Both the position numbers and the translations under genes were made by a program. Below, piece by piece: positions 18,189 through 26,301 of a DNA stretch of 64,000 nucleotides. The stretch spans positions 186,001 to 250,000 of the forward strand of contig NZ_JAPTNL010000003.1 in NCBI RefSeq assembly GCF_026891095.1. Direction: 5' to 3'. The stretch's first letter is position 1. Each line of letters starts with the position of its first letter. Below the pieces are notes generated by a model. The model had not been told where the DNA came from and did not search any database. It was given only the letters and a program-made list of their open reading frames with translations. The DNA comes from Roseovarius salincola. GTDB lineage: Bacteria > Pseudomonadota > Alphaproteobacteria > Rhodobacterales > Rhodobacteraceae.

Positions 18189-18207
18189 CCGGCAGGCCGC
18201 TGCGCGC

Positions 18208-18606
18208 TCAGATCACGCCGGTCATCACCAATGCGACGAAACCGCCGCTGACCAACAGCATCAACCCCACCGCCAGCGACCCGAGGTCCTTGGCGTCTTT
18301 CGCCATCAGCGACCATTCCGGCGACACCCGGTCAACCAGGATTTCCAGCGCGGTGTTGATCGCCTCGATCGCCAGCACCAGCGCGACAAGGGACACCAGC
18401 ACCGCCCAATGCCATATCTCGGCCCCCCGCCAAAGGAACCCAAGCGCCGCCCCGCCAGCCGCCAGCAGTTCCAGACGGGCGGCGGTTTCGCGGCTCAGGC
18501 GGTGCAACCCGGCCAGCGAATACTGCGCCGCGTCGACGACATGAAGCAGACCGCGCCGCGCGGGAACGACCTTCGGCTCGGGATCTCCCGGGGTGACTTT
18601 CTTCAC
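18208..18606 (-). CDS. dgkA: Diacylglycerol kinase, prokaryotic type
   Basis: 132-aa integral membrane kinase that returns diacylglycerol to phosphatidate. Three hydrophobic helices are visible, with the family motif IEAINTALEILVDRVSPE (about residues 79-96) carrying the catalytic Glu and metal-site residues, followed by AKDAKDLGS. GTG start at 18606 within a GTGA overlap with a possible short frame upstream. Its other neighbour is the convergent DmdA-like gene. Confidence 0.93.
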   Translation of the reverse strand: MKKVTPGDPEPKVVPARRGLLHVVDAAQYSLAGLHRLSRETAARLELLAAGGAALGFLWRGAEIWHWAVLVSLVALVLAIEAINTALEILVDRVSPEWSLMAKDAKDLGSLAVGLMLLVSGGFVALVMTGVI

Positions 18607-18776
18607 GTGTCTCGGCCCTCGCTGCGGCAGGTTTCGGTCAGGTCAATATCTGAATCCCGCGCGGCGGTCCGCATGTCAAGAAGGCCGGGCATCGCGTGGC
18701 GCAGTCTGGTCAGCGCCTCGCGCGTCAATGCCACCCTGCCGATGATCGACGGAATGCACGCGCCGTCAGCCCGCAT
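18603..18776 (-). CDS. Possible 57-aa reading frame coupled to dgkA
   Basis: A short frame starting ATG at 18776 ends in TGA that overlaps the GTG start of dgkA (GTGA), the coupling used by many operons here. Its third codon positions are GC-rich (roughly three quarters), as in neighbouring genes. No ribosome site is evident and no family is recognised. It fills most of the 199-bp gap between the cyclase gene and dgkA. It may be only a leader peptide or chance. Confidence 0.25.
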   Translation of the reverse strand: MRADGACIPSIIGRVALTREALTRLRHAMPGLLDMRTAARDSDIDLTETCRSEGRDT

Positions 18777-18805
18777 CCCATCCGCTTTGCCGATAGCGAT
18801 CCCGC

Positions 18806-19849
18806 TCAGGGCCGAGAGCCGGTCTCATCCCCTTTGGCGTCCCGTTTTGTCCTTGCCGGCATGTCCGGCGGGTTCGCCGGGTCATAAAGCACGTGGCGTG
18901 CGCGCCCGCGATGCTTGGCCGCGTAAAGCGCCGCGTCGGCCTGTGCCAGCATCGTGTCGATATCGGGCGCGTCGCGGTCCCGGCTCAGCACTGCACCGAT
19001 ACTGGCCGAGATGCGGCAGGCCTCGCCTTGATGGATGATGGGCGCTTCCAGCCGGGCGATCAGGCGGCGGGCGAATTCATCCACCTCGGCGCGGCGTGTC
19101 ATCCCGGTCAGGATCAGCACGAATTCATCCCCGCCAAAGCGCAGCACGGTGTCATCGCTGCGGGTTTCCTCAAGCATCGCCTGCGCGGCGGCGCGCAGCA
19201 CATGATCCCCCGCCGCATGGCCCAGACTGTAATTGACCGCCTTGAAGAAATCCAGATCGAGGCTCAACAGCGCGAAATCGCGCTCGCCCGCGATCAACCG
19301 CGTGGCGACGCGCTCCAGCAAGCGGCGGTTGCCCAAGCCTGTGAGCGTATCGGTGAATGCCTTTTGCTCGGCCTCGGTCTTGCCGCCCTGCAAGCGCATG
19401 TTCGCCTTGTGCAGGGCATCCATCGTCATCGTCTTGGCCTCGATCAGATAGAGCATCTCGATCGCGAGATCCGTCGCCGCGAAATCGGCGCGGGTGAGGT
19501 CGAAGGCGCGCACCGCCTCCGGCAGCGCAATGGCGAAAGACAGGTTCACCAACGCGCCCCCTGCCGGACCGACCGGCGAGTCCGGCCCGAGCGCCACCAG
19601 AACACCCTTCAGCGCCAGCCCCGGCGGCTGGCGCATGCGCAGCCGCAAGGGCAGGCCCGAGGCCGCGCGCAATGCTTCCATCGAATGTCCCTTGACCGGG
19701 CGGCGCATCTCGAAGAGTTCCAGAAAGCGGCGGCCGCGCAGATCGCCCTCCGGGTGGATGCGCTGCAATGTCGGCCCGGCATGGACGATATGACCATGCG
19801 CGCCAAGGCGCGCGTGCATCGGGCAGAGCGTGTCGAAAAGCGTGCTCAC
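18806..19849 (-). CDS. HNOBA-like/GGDEF diguanylate cyclase
   Basis: 347 aa. The N-terminal ~155 residues resemble the H-NOX-associated (HNOBA) sensor/coupling domain (LCPMHARLGAHGHIVHAGP at the start) ending in a coiled-coil linker. The C-terminal GGDEF domain makes cyclic di-GMP: the active-site motif GGDEF is at 239-243 and an RSDD inhibitory (RxxD) site at 230-233, five residues before it, so product inhibition should be intact. GTG start at 19849 overlaps the stop of the upstream H-NOX-like gene in GTGA, so the two proteins are probably made as a pair. Confidence 0.9.
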   Translation of the reverse strand: MSTLFDTLCPMHARLGAHGHIVHAGPTLQRIHPEGDLRGRRFLELFEMRRPVKGHSMEALRAASGLPLRLRMRQPPGLALKGVLVALGPDSPVGPAGGALVNLSFAIALPEAVRAFDLTRADFAATDLAIEMLYLIEAKTMTMDALHKANMRLQGGKTEAEQKAFTDTLTGLGNRRLLERVATRLIAGERDFALLSLDLDFFKAVNYSLGHAAGDHVLRAAAQAMLEETRSDDTVLRFGGDEFVLILTGMTRRAEVDEFARRLIARLEAPIIHQGEACRISASIGAVLSRDRDAPDIDTMLAQADAALYAAKHRGRARHVLYDPANPPDMPARTKRDAKGDETGSRP

Positions 19850-20445
19850 CGGCCCGACTCCGCCCCGAGCGCGAAATCGCGCCCCTCGCTGTGATCCTGC
19901 ACCAGAAGCTCCACCTCGATCAACTCGCGGCCCGCATTCTGGCCCTTGTAATCCAGCGTGGCCAGGGTGCCGTAATCATCCGCCATGGCCCGCAACAGCC
20001 CCAGGAACGCGGCACCGAACCCCTCGGACTCGGGACTGACGGGCGTCACCGCAAGCGTGAACACGCCCCCCCGGCAGGCGACCACCTCGAGGCGCGGCAG
20101 TTCCAGCCCCGGCAGCGCCAGATGCGCGCGGTCGGGCAGATCGTCCAGCGAATGCATGAATTCCTCGAAACTGTCACCCCCGAAGCGCAGCAGGCGGCGC
20201 ACGGAGGCATTATGTGGATGGGTCACGAGATAAGTGCCGATATCCTCCTCGATGGCGCGCAATGGCCGCTTCAGGACATTCTCCACCACCGCCAGCAGGT
20301 GCTGGGTGACGCTGGCGTCACACGCCTGCATCGAATCGAACGCGCCGATATCGGGGTCCAGCAAGCGCGCGACCTGCGACCATATCTCGATCCCATATGT
20401 ATCGCGCACGAACCGCTCGACCGAGCGATTGACAAGCCCATGCAT
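19846..20445 (-). CDS. H-NOX-like (heme-NO-binding fold) protein lacking the heme His
   Basis: 199 aa, same fold signature as H-NOX: MHGLVNRS at the start, then the helical region, then FGGDSFEEFMHSLDDLP. In heme-binding members the proximal ligand is His in LDALH; the aligned position here is Pro104 (LDDLP, same spacing to the following PG). The YxSxR porphyrin-binding motif is also absent. The protein is therefore probably a heme-free or differently liganded sensor. The start at 20445 is chosen because MHGLVN is the conserved N-terminus. Coupled to the downstream GGDEF cyclase, which it likely regulates. Confidence 0.82.
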   Translation of the reverse strand: MHGLVNRSVERFVRDTYGIEIWSQVARLLDPDIGAFDSMQACDASVTQHLLAVVENVLKRPLRAIEEDIGTYLVTHPHNASVRRLLRFGGDSFEEFMHSLDDLPDRAHLALPGLELPRLEVVACRGGVFTLAVTPVSPESEGFGAAFLGLLRAMADDYGTLATLDYKGQNAGRELIEVELLVQDHSEGRDFALGAESGR

Positions 20446-20583
20446 CACGGCCTCCACTCTCCAACCGCGCCCAGCATGCGAAAACACCCGTTAATTCCGC
20501 CTCAACAGTTTCAATTGTCGCGATTTTTCCCACAGACCCAGCCACCGCTTGCCCTGTCGCGGCTGGCTTGATACACGGGGGTA

Positions 20584-20673
20584 TCCGTTGGGGTGCCTTG
20601 GGACAACCAAGGCTGAGAGGTCCGTGACCAACCCATCGAACCTGATCCGGTCAGTACCGGCGGAGGGAACGGA
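20584..20673 (+). promoter_or_regulatory. TPP riboswitch (thi box)
   Basis: Shows the conserved core: GGGGTGCC, GGCTGAGA, CGAACCTGATC and TACCGGCGGAGGGA. The closing P1 helix is TCCGTT (20584-20589) with AACGGA (20668-20673). Binds thiamine pyrophosphate and turns off the downstream gene(s) when thiamine is plentiful. It lies 76 bp upstream of the thiY-like gene and should control the whole five-gene operon. Confidence 0.97.
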
Positions 20674-20749
20674 GCACAGATATCGCATCGCGCGCCCCGC
20701 TCTTCCCTCGCCCCGGACCCGGAATGAGAAAGGAAGAGAGAGAGTGCCC

Positions 20750-21688
20750 ATGACCCGCCTTATCGCCCTTGCCGCCAGCATGTTGCTTGCCGGCCCCTCC
20801 CTGGCCCAGGACAGGATGACGCTTGTCCTCGACTGGTTCATCAACCCCAATCACGGCCCGATCATCGTGGCGCAGGAACAGGGCTACTTTGCCGACGAGA
20901 ACCTCGCGGTCGAAGTGATCGCCCCCGCCGATCCCGCCGCCCCGCCCAAGATGGTTGCCGCGGGCAAGGCCGATCTTGCCATTTCGTATCAGCCGCAACT
21001 GCACCTCCAGGTCGCCGAAGGCCTGCCGCTCAAACGGGTCGGCACGCTGGTCGCAAGCCCACTCAACTGCCTTCTGGTGCTCGAGGACGGCCCCGTCGGG
21101 TCCGTCTCCGATCTCAAGGGCCGCAAGGTGGGCTTCTCGGTCGCCGGTGTCGAAGAGGCGCTGCTCGGCGCGCTACTTTCCGAAGCCGGGCTGACGCTTG
21201 AGGATATCGACCTCATCAACGTCAACTGGTCGCTCTCGCCCTCGCTCATGTCGGGGCAGGTCGATGCGGTGCTCGGGGCCTATCGCAATTTCGAACTGAA
21301 CCAGATGACGATCGAAGGCGTCGAAGGCCGCTGCATGTTCCTTGAGGAAATGGGCGTGCCGTCCTATGACGAGCTGATCTACGTCGCCAATCCCGAGACC
21401 GCCGACATGGCGGTGATCCAGCGCTTCATGCGGGCCACCGAGCGCGCCACGCAGTTCATCGTGAACCACCCGCAGGAAAGCTGGGAGATCTTCTCGGCCA
21501 CCTCGGCGGACCTTCAGGACCAGTTGAATGAAATGGCCTGGGCCGACACGATCCCGCGCTTCGCGCTGCGCCCCTCGGCGCTGGATCATGGCCGCTACCG
21601 CGCCTTCAGCGCCTTCCTTCAGGAGGCCGGGCTGATCGACGCGGCCCAGCCGGTCGGCACTCTGGCCATCGACCCGGCGGCGCAATGA
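20750..21688 (+). CDS. thiY: Thiamine-precursor ABC transporter, substrate-binding protein (ThiY-type)
   Basis: 312-aa periplasmic binding protein with a signal peptide cleaved after about residue 19 (SLAQ). The NMT1/THI5-like fold is indicated by TLVLDWFINPNHGPIIVAQEQ and the following DLAISYQPQ. ThiY proteins bind the salvage pyrimidine formylaminopyrimidine. Start ATG at 20750 after the riboswitch and an A/G-rich GGAAGAGAGAGAG stretch. The stop overlaps tenA in ATGA. Confidence 0.92.
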   Translation: MTRLIALAASMLLAGPSLAQDRMTLVLDWFINPNHGPIIVAQEQGYFADENLAVEVIAPADPAAPPKMVAAGKADLAISYQPQLHLQVAEGLPLKRVGTLVASPLNCLLVLEDGPVGSVSDLKGRKVGFSVAGVEEALLGALLSEAGLTLEDIDLINVNWSLSPSLMSGQVDAVLGAYRNFELNQMTIEGVEGRCMFLEEMGVPSYDELIYVANPETADMAVIQRFMRATERATQFIVNHPQESWEIFSATSADLQDQLNEMAWADTIPRFALRPSALDHGRYRAFSAFLQEAGLIDAAQPVGTLAIDPAAQ

Positions 21689-22359
21689 CCCGGTATGGCG
21701 AAACCTTCACGGCATGGCGCGCGGCGGCGGGCGATCACTGGCCCGCCTATACGCGCCATGCCTTCGTCGAAGGGCTGCGCGACGGCAGCCTGCCGCGCGC
21801 GGTCTTCCTGGACTACCTGGTGCAGGATTACATTTTCCTGATCCATTTCTCGCGCGCCTGGGCGCTGGCGGTGACCAAGGCCGACACGGTGGATGAAATG
21901 CGCCTCGCGTCGGGTACGGTGAACGCGCTCATCAATGACGAGATGGCGCTCCATATCCGCATCTGCGCCGACGCGGGAATCAGCGAGGCCGCGCTATCGC
22001 AAGCCGAGGAAAAGACCCAGAATATCGCCTATACGCGCTATGTTCTGGATGCCGGTCATTCGGGCGATTTTCTCGACCTGCTCGCGGCGCTGGCGCCTTG
22101 CGTGCTGGGTTACGGCGAGATCGGCGCGCGGCTTTCGCGCGAGGCCACGTCCGACATCTATGCCGACTGGATCGCCACCTATGCGGGCAAGGATTACCAG
22201 CAGGTCTGCCGCGATGTGGGCGGATTGATCGATGCGGCCATCGCCCGCCGCCTCGGCCCGGCGCCGCAGGACAGCCCCCGCTGGGCGCATCTGGCGGATC
22301 GCTTCGCCACCGCGACCCGGCTCGAGGTCGGGTTCTGGGACATGGGGTTCGAGGGGTGA
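21685..22359 (+). CDS. tenA: Thiaminase II / aminopyrimidine aminohydrolase TenA (Cys type)
   Basis: 224 aa. Hydrolyses aminopyrimidine breakdown products of thiamine for salvage. The TenA_C catalytic Cys is at C139 in APCVLGYGEIG, with the conserved Glu at 145. Helical all through. ATGA overlap with thiY and GTGA overlap with the ATPase gene show tight coupling. Confidence 0.93.
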   Translation: MTRYGETFTAWRAAAGDHWPAYTRHAFVEGLRDGSLPRAVFLDYLVQDYIFLIHFSRAWALAVTKADTVDEMRLASGTVNALINDEMALHIRICADAGISEAALSQAEEKTQNIAYTRYVLDAGHSGDFLDLLAALAPCVLGYGEIGARLSREATSDIYADWIATYAGKDYQQVCRDVGGLIDAAIARRLGPAPQDSPRWAHLADRFATATRLEVGFWDMGFEG

Positions 22360-23081
22360 ACGCCCCGGCGCTGCATATTTCGGGCGCGGCCCGGATCGGC
22401 GCGGTGCCGGTTTTCGGGCCGCTGTCCCTCAGGGCCGCGGCGGGCCAGTGGACCTGCCTTCTGGGACCGTCGGGCGTGGGCAAGACGACGCTCTTGCGGC
22501 TGATCACCGGCGTTGACGAGGTGACAAGCTTTGACGGCACCATCGCCGCCAGCGACGGCCTGGCGCTTGAGGGGCGCATCGCCCTGATGGCGCAGACCGA
22601 TCTTCTGATGCCCTGGCTTGACGTGATGGACAACACGCTGCTTGGCGCGCGCCTGCGCGGCGAAAGCCCTGATCGCGCCCGCGCCCGTGATGTGCTGCAC
22701 CGCGTCGGGCTCTCAGATCATGTGCATAAACGCCCCCATGCCCTGTCGGGCGGGCAGCGCCAGCGCGTCGCGCTCGCGCGCACGCTGATGGAGGACCGCG
22801 CCTTCGTGCTGCTCGATGAACCCTTCTCGGCGCTCGATGCGCGCACCCGCTCGCAGATGCAGGACCTTGCCTGCGAACTCCTGCGCGGGCGCACCGTGCT
22901 GATGGTCACCCATGACCCGGCCGAAGCCGCACGGCTGGGCGATGCGATCCTGATCATGGAACCCGACGGTCTCACTCCCGTGCCGCCCCCGCCCGGCCCC
23001 GCACCGCGCCCCGAAAACGACCCCGACACATTGCGCGCGCAAGCCGATCTGCTGATCCGCCTGCGCGACAGCCCGACATGA
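22356..23081 (+). CDS. thiZ: Thiamine-precursor ABC transporter, ATP-binding protein (ThiZ-type)
   Basis: 241 aa starting with GTG in the GTGA overlap. Walker A GPSGVGKTT at 37-45, signature LSGGQRQRVALART, Walker B AFVLLDEPFSALD and the H-loop MVTHDP are all present. It powers the thiY/thiX importer. The C-terminal tail is Pro-rich. ATGA overlap or short gap to the second tenA, depending on the start used. Confidence 0.93.
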   Translation: MNAPALHISGAARIGAVPVFGPLSLRAAAGQWTCLLGPSGVGKTTLLRLITGVDEVTSFDGTIAASDGLALEGRIALMAQTDLLMPWLDVMDNTLLGARLRGESPDRARARDVLHRVGLSDHVHKRPHALSGGQRQRVALARTLMEDRAFVLLDEPFSALDARTRSQMQDLACELLRGRTVLMVTHDPAEAARLGDAILIMEPDGLTPVPPPPGPAPRPENDPDTLRAQADLLIRLRDSPT

Positions 23082-23095
23082 CGAAGGAGCCACCC

Positions 23096-23752
23096 ATGCG
23101 CCCGACGCAACACCTGAAATCGCTGGCCTTTCAGGACTGGCAGGCGGCCACGCGCCATCCCTTCACCACGGCGCTGGCCGATGGCAAGCTCGGCGAGGAT
23201 AAGATGCTGGCCTATCTGCGCCAGGATCATCTTTTCATCGACGGTTTCGTGCGGCTGCTGGCCTCGGCCATCGCCCACGCCCCCTCGCTGCCCGACGCGA
23301 TCCCGGCGGCGCAGTTCCTCGGCCTCATCTGCGGCCCCGAGAACACCTATTTCCTGCGCGCGATCAAGGCGCTTGGCGGCGATCCCGAGACCCCGGCCAA
23401 AGCGGCGCCCGTCACGGCGGAATTTCAGGAGCTGATGGCCCGCGCCGCCGCATCGGGGCGCTATGAACAGATGCTGGCGGTGCTGGTCGTGGCGGAATGG
23501 AGCTATCTTGAATGGGCATCGCCTTTCCAAGATCGCGCAGACAGGCTGCCGTTCTGGTTCGGCGAATGGATCGGGCTGCATACGGGCGCAGGATTCGAAG
23601 GCGTGGTGGCGTATCTGCGCGATCAGCTTGACAGTGCATGGCGGGGGCTCGACGATGACGCGCGCCGCGCGGTCGAAGCCACCTTCACCCATGCCGTCAC
23701 CCTTGAGCGGCGCTTCTTTGACGCCGCGCAGGACGGGTTCGGCGGATCATGA
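23096..23752 (+). CDS. Second TenA family protein (Glu type, no Cys)
   Basis: 218 aa with the start at 23096, chosen for AAGGAG seven bases before it (an in-frame ATG at 23078 overlaps thiZ). The fold matches TenA, but at the position of the catalytic Cys (C139 in the first TenA) it has Ala133 (VVAEWSYLEWA), while the Glu is kept (E139). It belongs to the TenA_E group, which in other organisms acts on related formamido- or aminopyrimidine substrates; the exact reaction here is not known. Two TenA types in one operon suggest two successive salvage steps. Confidence 0.85.
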   Translation: MRPTQHLKSLAFQDWQAATRHPFTTALADGKLGEDKMLAYLRQDHLFIDGFVRLLASAIAHAPSLPDAIPAAQFLGLICGPENTYFLRAIKALGGDPETPAKAAPVTAEFQELMARAAASGRYEQMLAVLVVAEWSYLEWASPFQDRADRLPFWFGEWIGLHTGAGFEGVVAYLRDQLDSAWRGLDDDARRAVEATFTHAVTLERRFFDAAQDGFGGS

Positions 23753-24489
23753 AGGGCTGGCCCTCGATCCTTGCCTCGGCATGTCTGGGAATCGTGCTCT
23801 GGCAGGCGGTGGTGATTCTGGCCGCACCGCCGCGCTATATTCTGCCGCCGCCGCTCGATGTGGCGCAAACGCTCTGGTCGGCGCGCGAACAGATCGCGCA
23901 TCACTCGGTCTATACGATCGGCGAGATTCTGATCGGGCTTTGCCTCGGCGCGGTGCTCGGGGCGGTCTCGGCGATCGGGCTTGCGGCGTCTCCGCTGGCG
24001 CAGGCGCTGCTGCGCCCGATGATGGTGTTCAGCCAGGCGATCCCGGTTTTCGTTCTCGCGCCGATCCTGACGCTGTGGCTGGGCTATGGGATCTGGCCCA
24101 AGGTGATGATGGCGCTGCTCATCATCTATTTCCCGGTCACCTCGGCCTTCTTCGATGCGCTGATGCGCACGCCGGGCGCATGGCTCGACCTTGCCCGCGT
24201 CATGGGCGCGCGCCCGGTGCGGGTGATGTGGCATATCCGCATTCCTGCCGCATTGCCGGGCCTGGCCTCGGGGCTGCGGCTGGCGGCGGTCTATGCGCCC
24301 ATCGGAGTGATCATCAGCGAATGGGTCGGCGCGTCGCGCGGGCTTGGCTATCTCATCCTGCTGGCGCTTGGCCGGGTGAAGGTGGATCTCATGTTCGCCA
24401 CCACCATCGCGCTGGCGGTGTTCACCCTGCTGCTTTACGCCGCCATCGACCAGTTCTGCCGCCGCTGGCTGGATGCGCCAGGCGACTGA
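23749..24489 (+). CDS. thiX: Thiamine-precursor ABC transporter, permease (ThiX-type)
   Basis: 246 aa. Six hydrophobic segments and the EAA-type cytoplasmic loop (ARVMGARPVRVMWHIRIPAA) of binding-protein-dependent permeases. ATGA overlap with the second tenA. Last gene of the operon; followed by a string of hairpins that likely ends transcription. Confidence 0.9.
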   Translation: MKGWPSILASACLGIVLWQAVVILAAPPRYILPPPLDVAQTLWSAREQIAHHSVYTIGEILIGLCLGAVLGAVSAIGLAASPLAQALLRPMMVFSQAIPVFVLAPILTLWLGYGIWPKVMMALLIIYFPVTSAFFDALMRTPGAWLDLARVMGARPVRVMWHIRIPAALPGLASGLRLAAVYAPIGVIISEWVGASRGLGYLILLALGRVKVDLMFATTIALAVFTLLLYAAIDQFCRRWLDAPGD

Positions 24490-24500
24490 AAAGGGACAGG

Positions 24501-24566
24501 CGGGGGCGCTGCCCCCGTCGCCGCAAGCGGCGACTCCCCCCGAGGTATTTTCGGGCCAGATGAAGC
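24501..24566 (+). terminator. Bidirectional terminator-like hairpin array with recurring motif
   Basis: Lies between the convergent thiX and MttB genes. CGGGGGC-GCT-GCCCCCG (24501-24517), GTCGCCGC-AA-GCGGCGAC (24517-24534) and CCCGA...TCGGG (about 24537-24555) form successive hairpins, followed by gggccagatgaag. A close match to the last part recurs on the minus strand at 53822-53858. I recall this sequence type as common between Rhodobacteraceae genes; the terminator role is inferred. Confidence 0.6.
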
Positions 24567-24589
24567 CCGGTGCCGGGGCGCGCGCGAAG

Positions 24590-24633
24590 ACCGACACGAT
24601 ACCGACATCATACCGACGCGATGCCGAAGTGGT
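24590..24633. repeat. Period-11 tandem repeat, copy B
   Basis: Units accgacacgat, accgacatcat, accgacgcgat and gccgaagtggt. Related to copies at 11388 and 53943. It lies six bases past the stop of the minus-strand MttB-family gene. Function unknown. Confidence 0.7.
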
Positions 24634-24639
24634 GCGGCC

Positions 24640-26202
24640 TCAGAAATCGGTCGGCGCGCCGCCTTCGGATTTGCGCCGCTCGACAAAGGCGGCCAGCTCC
24701 TCGCGCAGGCTTTCCTCCATCGGCGGTGCTTCATAGCTGCCCAGGATGTCCTGGCCGATCTGATGGGCGCGCTGCGCTGTCCAGACACCGCCCCCCGCCT
24801 CCCAGGCCTCGTAGTTGCGCCAGTCGCTCAGGAAGGGCTGGTAGAAGGCGGTGGTGTAGCGGTCCTGGGTGTGCTGGATGCCGAAGAAATGCCCCTGATC
24901 GCCCACCTCGCGCACCGCGTCAAAGGCGATCTCGTCGGGGCCGGTCGCTGTCAGGAAGGGGTTCATATATCTTTGAATATGCTGTATTATTTCGCAATCC
25001 ATGATGAATTTCTCGGGGCTGGCGATCAGCCCGCCCTCCAGCCAGCCAGCGGCGTGATAGATCATGTTGGCACCCGACTGCACCCCTGACCAGAGGCTGT
25101 TGGAGGTCTCCCACATGGCCTGCCCGTCCGGCACATTGGCCGCACAGACGCCACTGGCGCGCATCGGCAGGCCATAAAAGCGGGCCAGTTGCCCGGTCAT
25201 CTGCGTGGCGCGCATGTATTCCGGCGTGCCAAAGGCGGGCGCGCCCGATTTCATGTCGACATTCGAGGTGAAGGTCCCGATCGCGCAGGCCGCGCCGGGT
25301 CGGATCAGCTGCGCCAGCACCACCGCGCAAAGCCCCTCGGCCAGGCTCTGCGCCACCGCCCCCGCCATCGTCACCGGCGCCATCGCCCCGGCCAGCGTGA
25401 AGGGGGTGACCACCAGCCCCTGGTTGCGCCGCGCCACGCGCATCCAGCCGTCCAGCATCGGGTAATCATGCTTGAGCGGGGAGGTCGAATTGATGTTGGT
25501 ATACATATGCGGCGCGGCTTCGAACGCCTCATGGCTGAGCCCGCCCGCGATGCGCACCATCTCCATCACGTCCTCGACCCGCTCGGGCCCGAGGCAATAC
25601 GCATGGGCGACCTTGTCGGTCAGCGTCAGCTTGTCATAGAGCACATCCAGATGCCGCACGCTGGCGTGAATGTCCTGTGGCTCGACCGGGTAGCCGCCGA
25701 TGAAGTGGATACAGTTGAAATACTGGCTGAGCTTCAGCAGCGTGCGGCACATCTCGCGATTGCCAGGCACCTTGCGGCCAAGCGACATGTCCCAGTAATT
25801 GGGCGGCGACGAGACATTTCCGAACACCATGTTCCGCCCGCCTATGGTGATGCGCCTGTCGGGATTACGCGGCGTGATCGTCCATTGGCGCGGCGCCTTG
25901 GCAATCATCTCCATCACGAAGTCGCGCCCCATCCGGACGGTCTCGCCCTCGATGTCGCAGCCCCCCGAAGCGCGCAGGATCTCGAGCGCCTCGGGATTGA
26001 GAAACGCGATGCCGATCTCTTCGAGGATTCGCATCGCGCCATCATGAATTGCCGCGATTCCGTCCGCGTCGAGTGGTTCGACCGGCCGGTCGGTATTGAC
26101 CGGCGGGTTCCAGGGCATCTGCTCGATCACGGCGACGCCACGGCGCTGTGCATTGCCGGCGCGCCCGCCGCTGCGTTTTCTGCGTTTCGCCGGCTCTGTC
26201 AT
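24640..26202 (-). CDS. Trimethylamine methyltransferase (MttB) family protein, non-pyrrolysine
   Basis: 520 aa. Members without pyrrolysine include glycine-betaine and related quaternary-amine methyltransferases that feed a corrinoid protein. No UAG or other interruption is present. The start MTEPAKRR at 26202 has GGAGG just upstream; the N-terminal ~25 residues are very basic. The TIM-barrel body is well preserved. No corrinoid-protein or MtbA-like gene is adjacent, so its partner must be elsewhere. A short patch around residues 401-407 is encoded by A/T-rich, rare codons. Substrate unknown. Confidence 0.82.
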   Translation of the reverse strand: MTEPAKRRKRSGGRAGNAQRRGVAVIEQMPWNPPVNTDRPVEPLDADGIAAIHDGAMRILEEIGIAFLNPEALEILRASGGCDIEGETVRMGRDFVMEMIAKAPRQWTITPRNPDRRITIGGRNMVFGNVSSPPNYWDMSLGRKVPGNREMCRTLLKLSQYFNCIHFIGGYPVEPQDIHASVRHLDVLYDKLTLTDKVAHAYCLGPERVEDVMEMVRIAGGLSHEAFEAAPHMYTNINSTSPLKHDYPMLDGWMRVARRNQGLVVTPFTLAGAMAPVTMAGAVAQSLAEGLCAVVLAQLIRPGAACAIGTFTSNVDMKSGAPAFGTPEYMRATQMTGQLARFYGLPMRASGVCAANVPDGQAMWETSNSLWSGVQSGANMIYHAAGWLEGGLIASPEKFIMDCEIIQHIQRYMNPFLTATGPDEIAFDAVREVGDQGHFFGIQHTQDRYTTAFYQPFLSDWRNYEAWEAGGGVWTAQRAHQIGQDILGSYEAPPMEESLREELAAFVERRKSEGGAPTDF

Positions 26203-26301
26203 GTCGGGCCTCCGCTGCTGCTGCCCCCATGAGAGCACTGGCCATCCGGCAGCGTTTGCCACTTTGCGACTGATCCTGTCGTTTTTGGAAAACTCGGGAC
26301 G

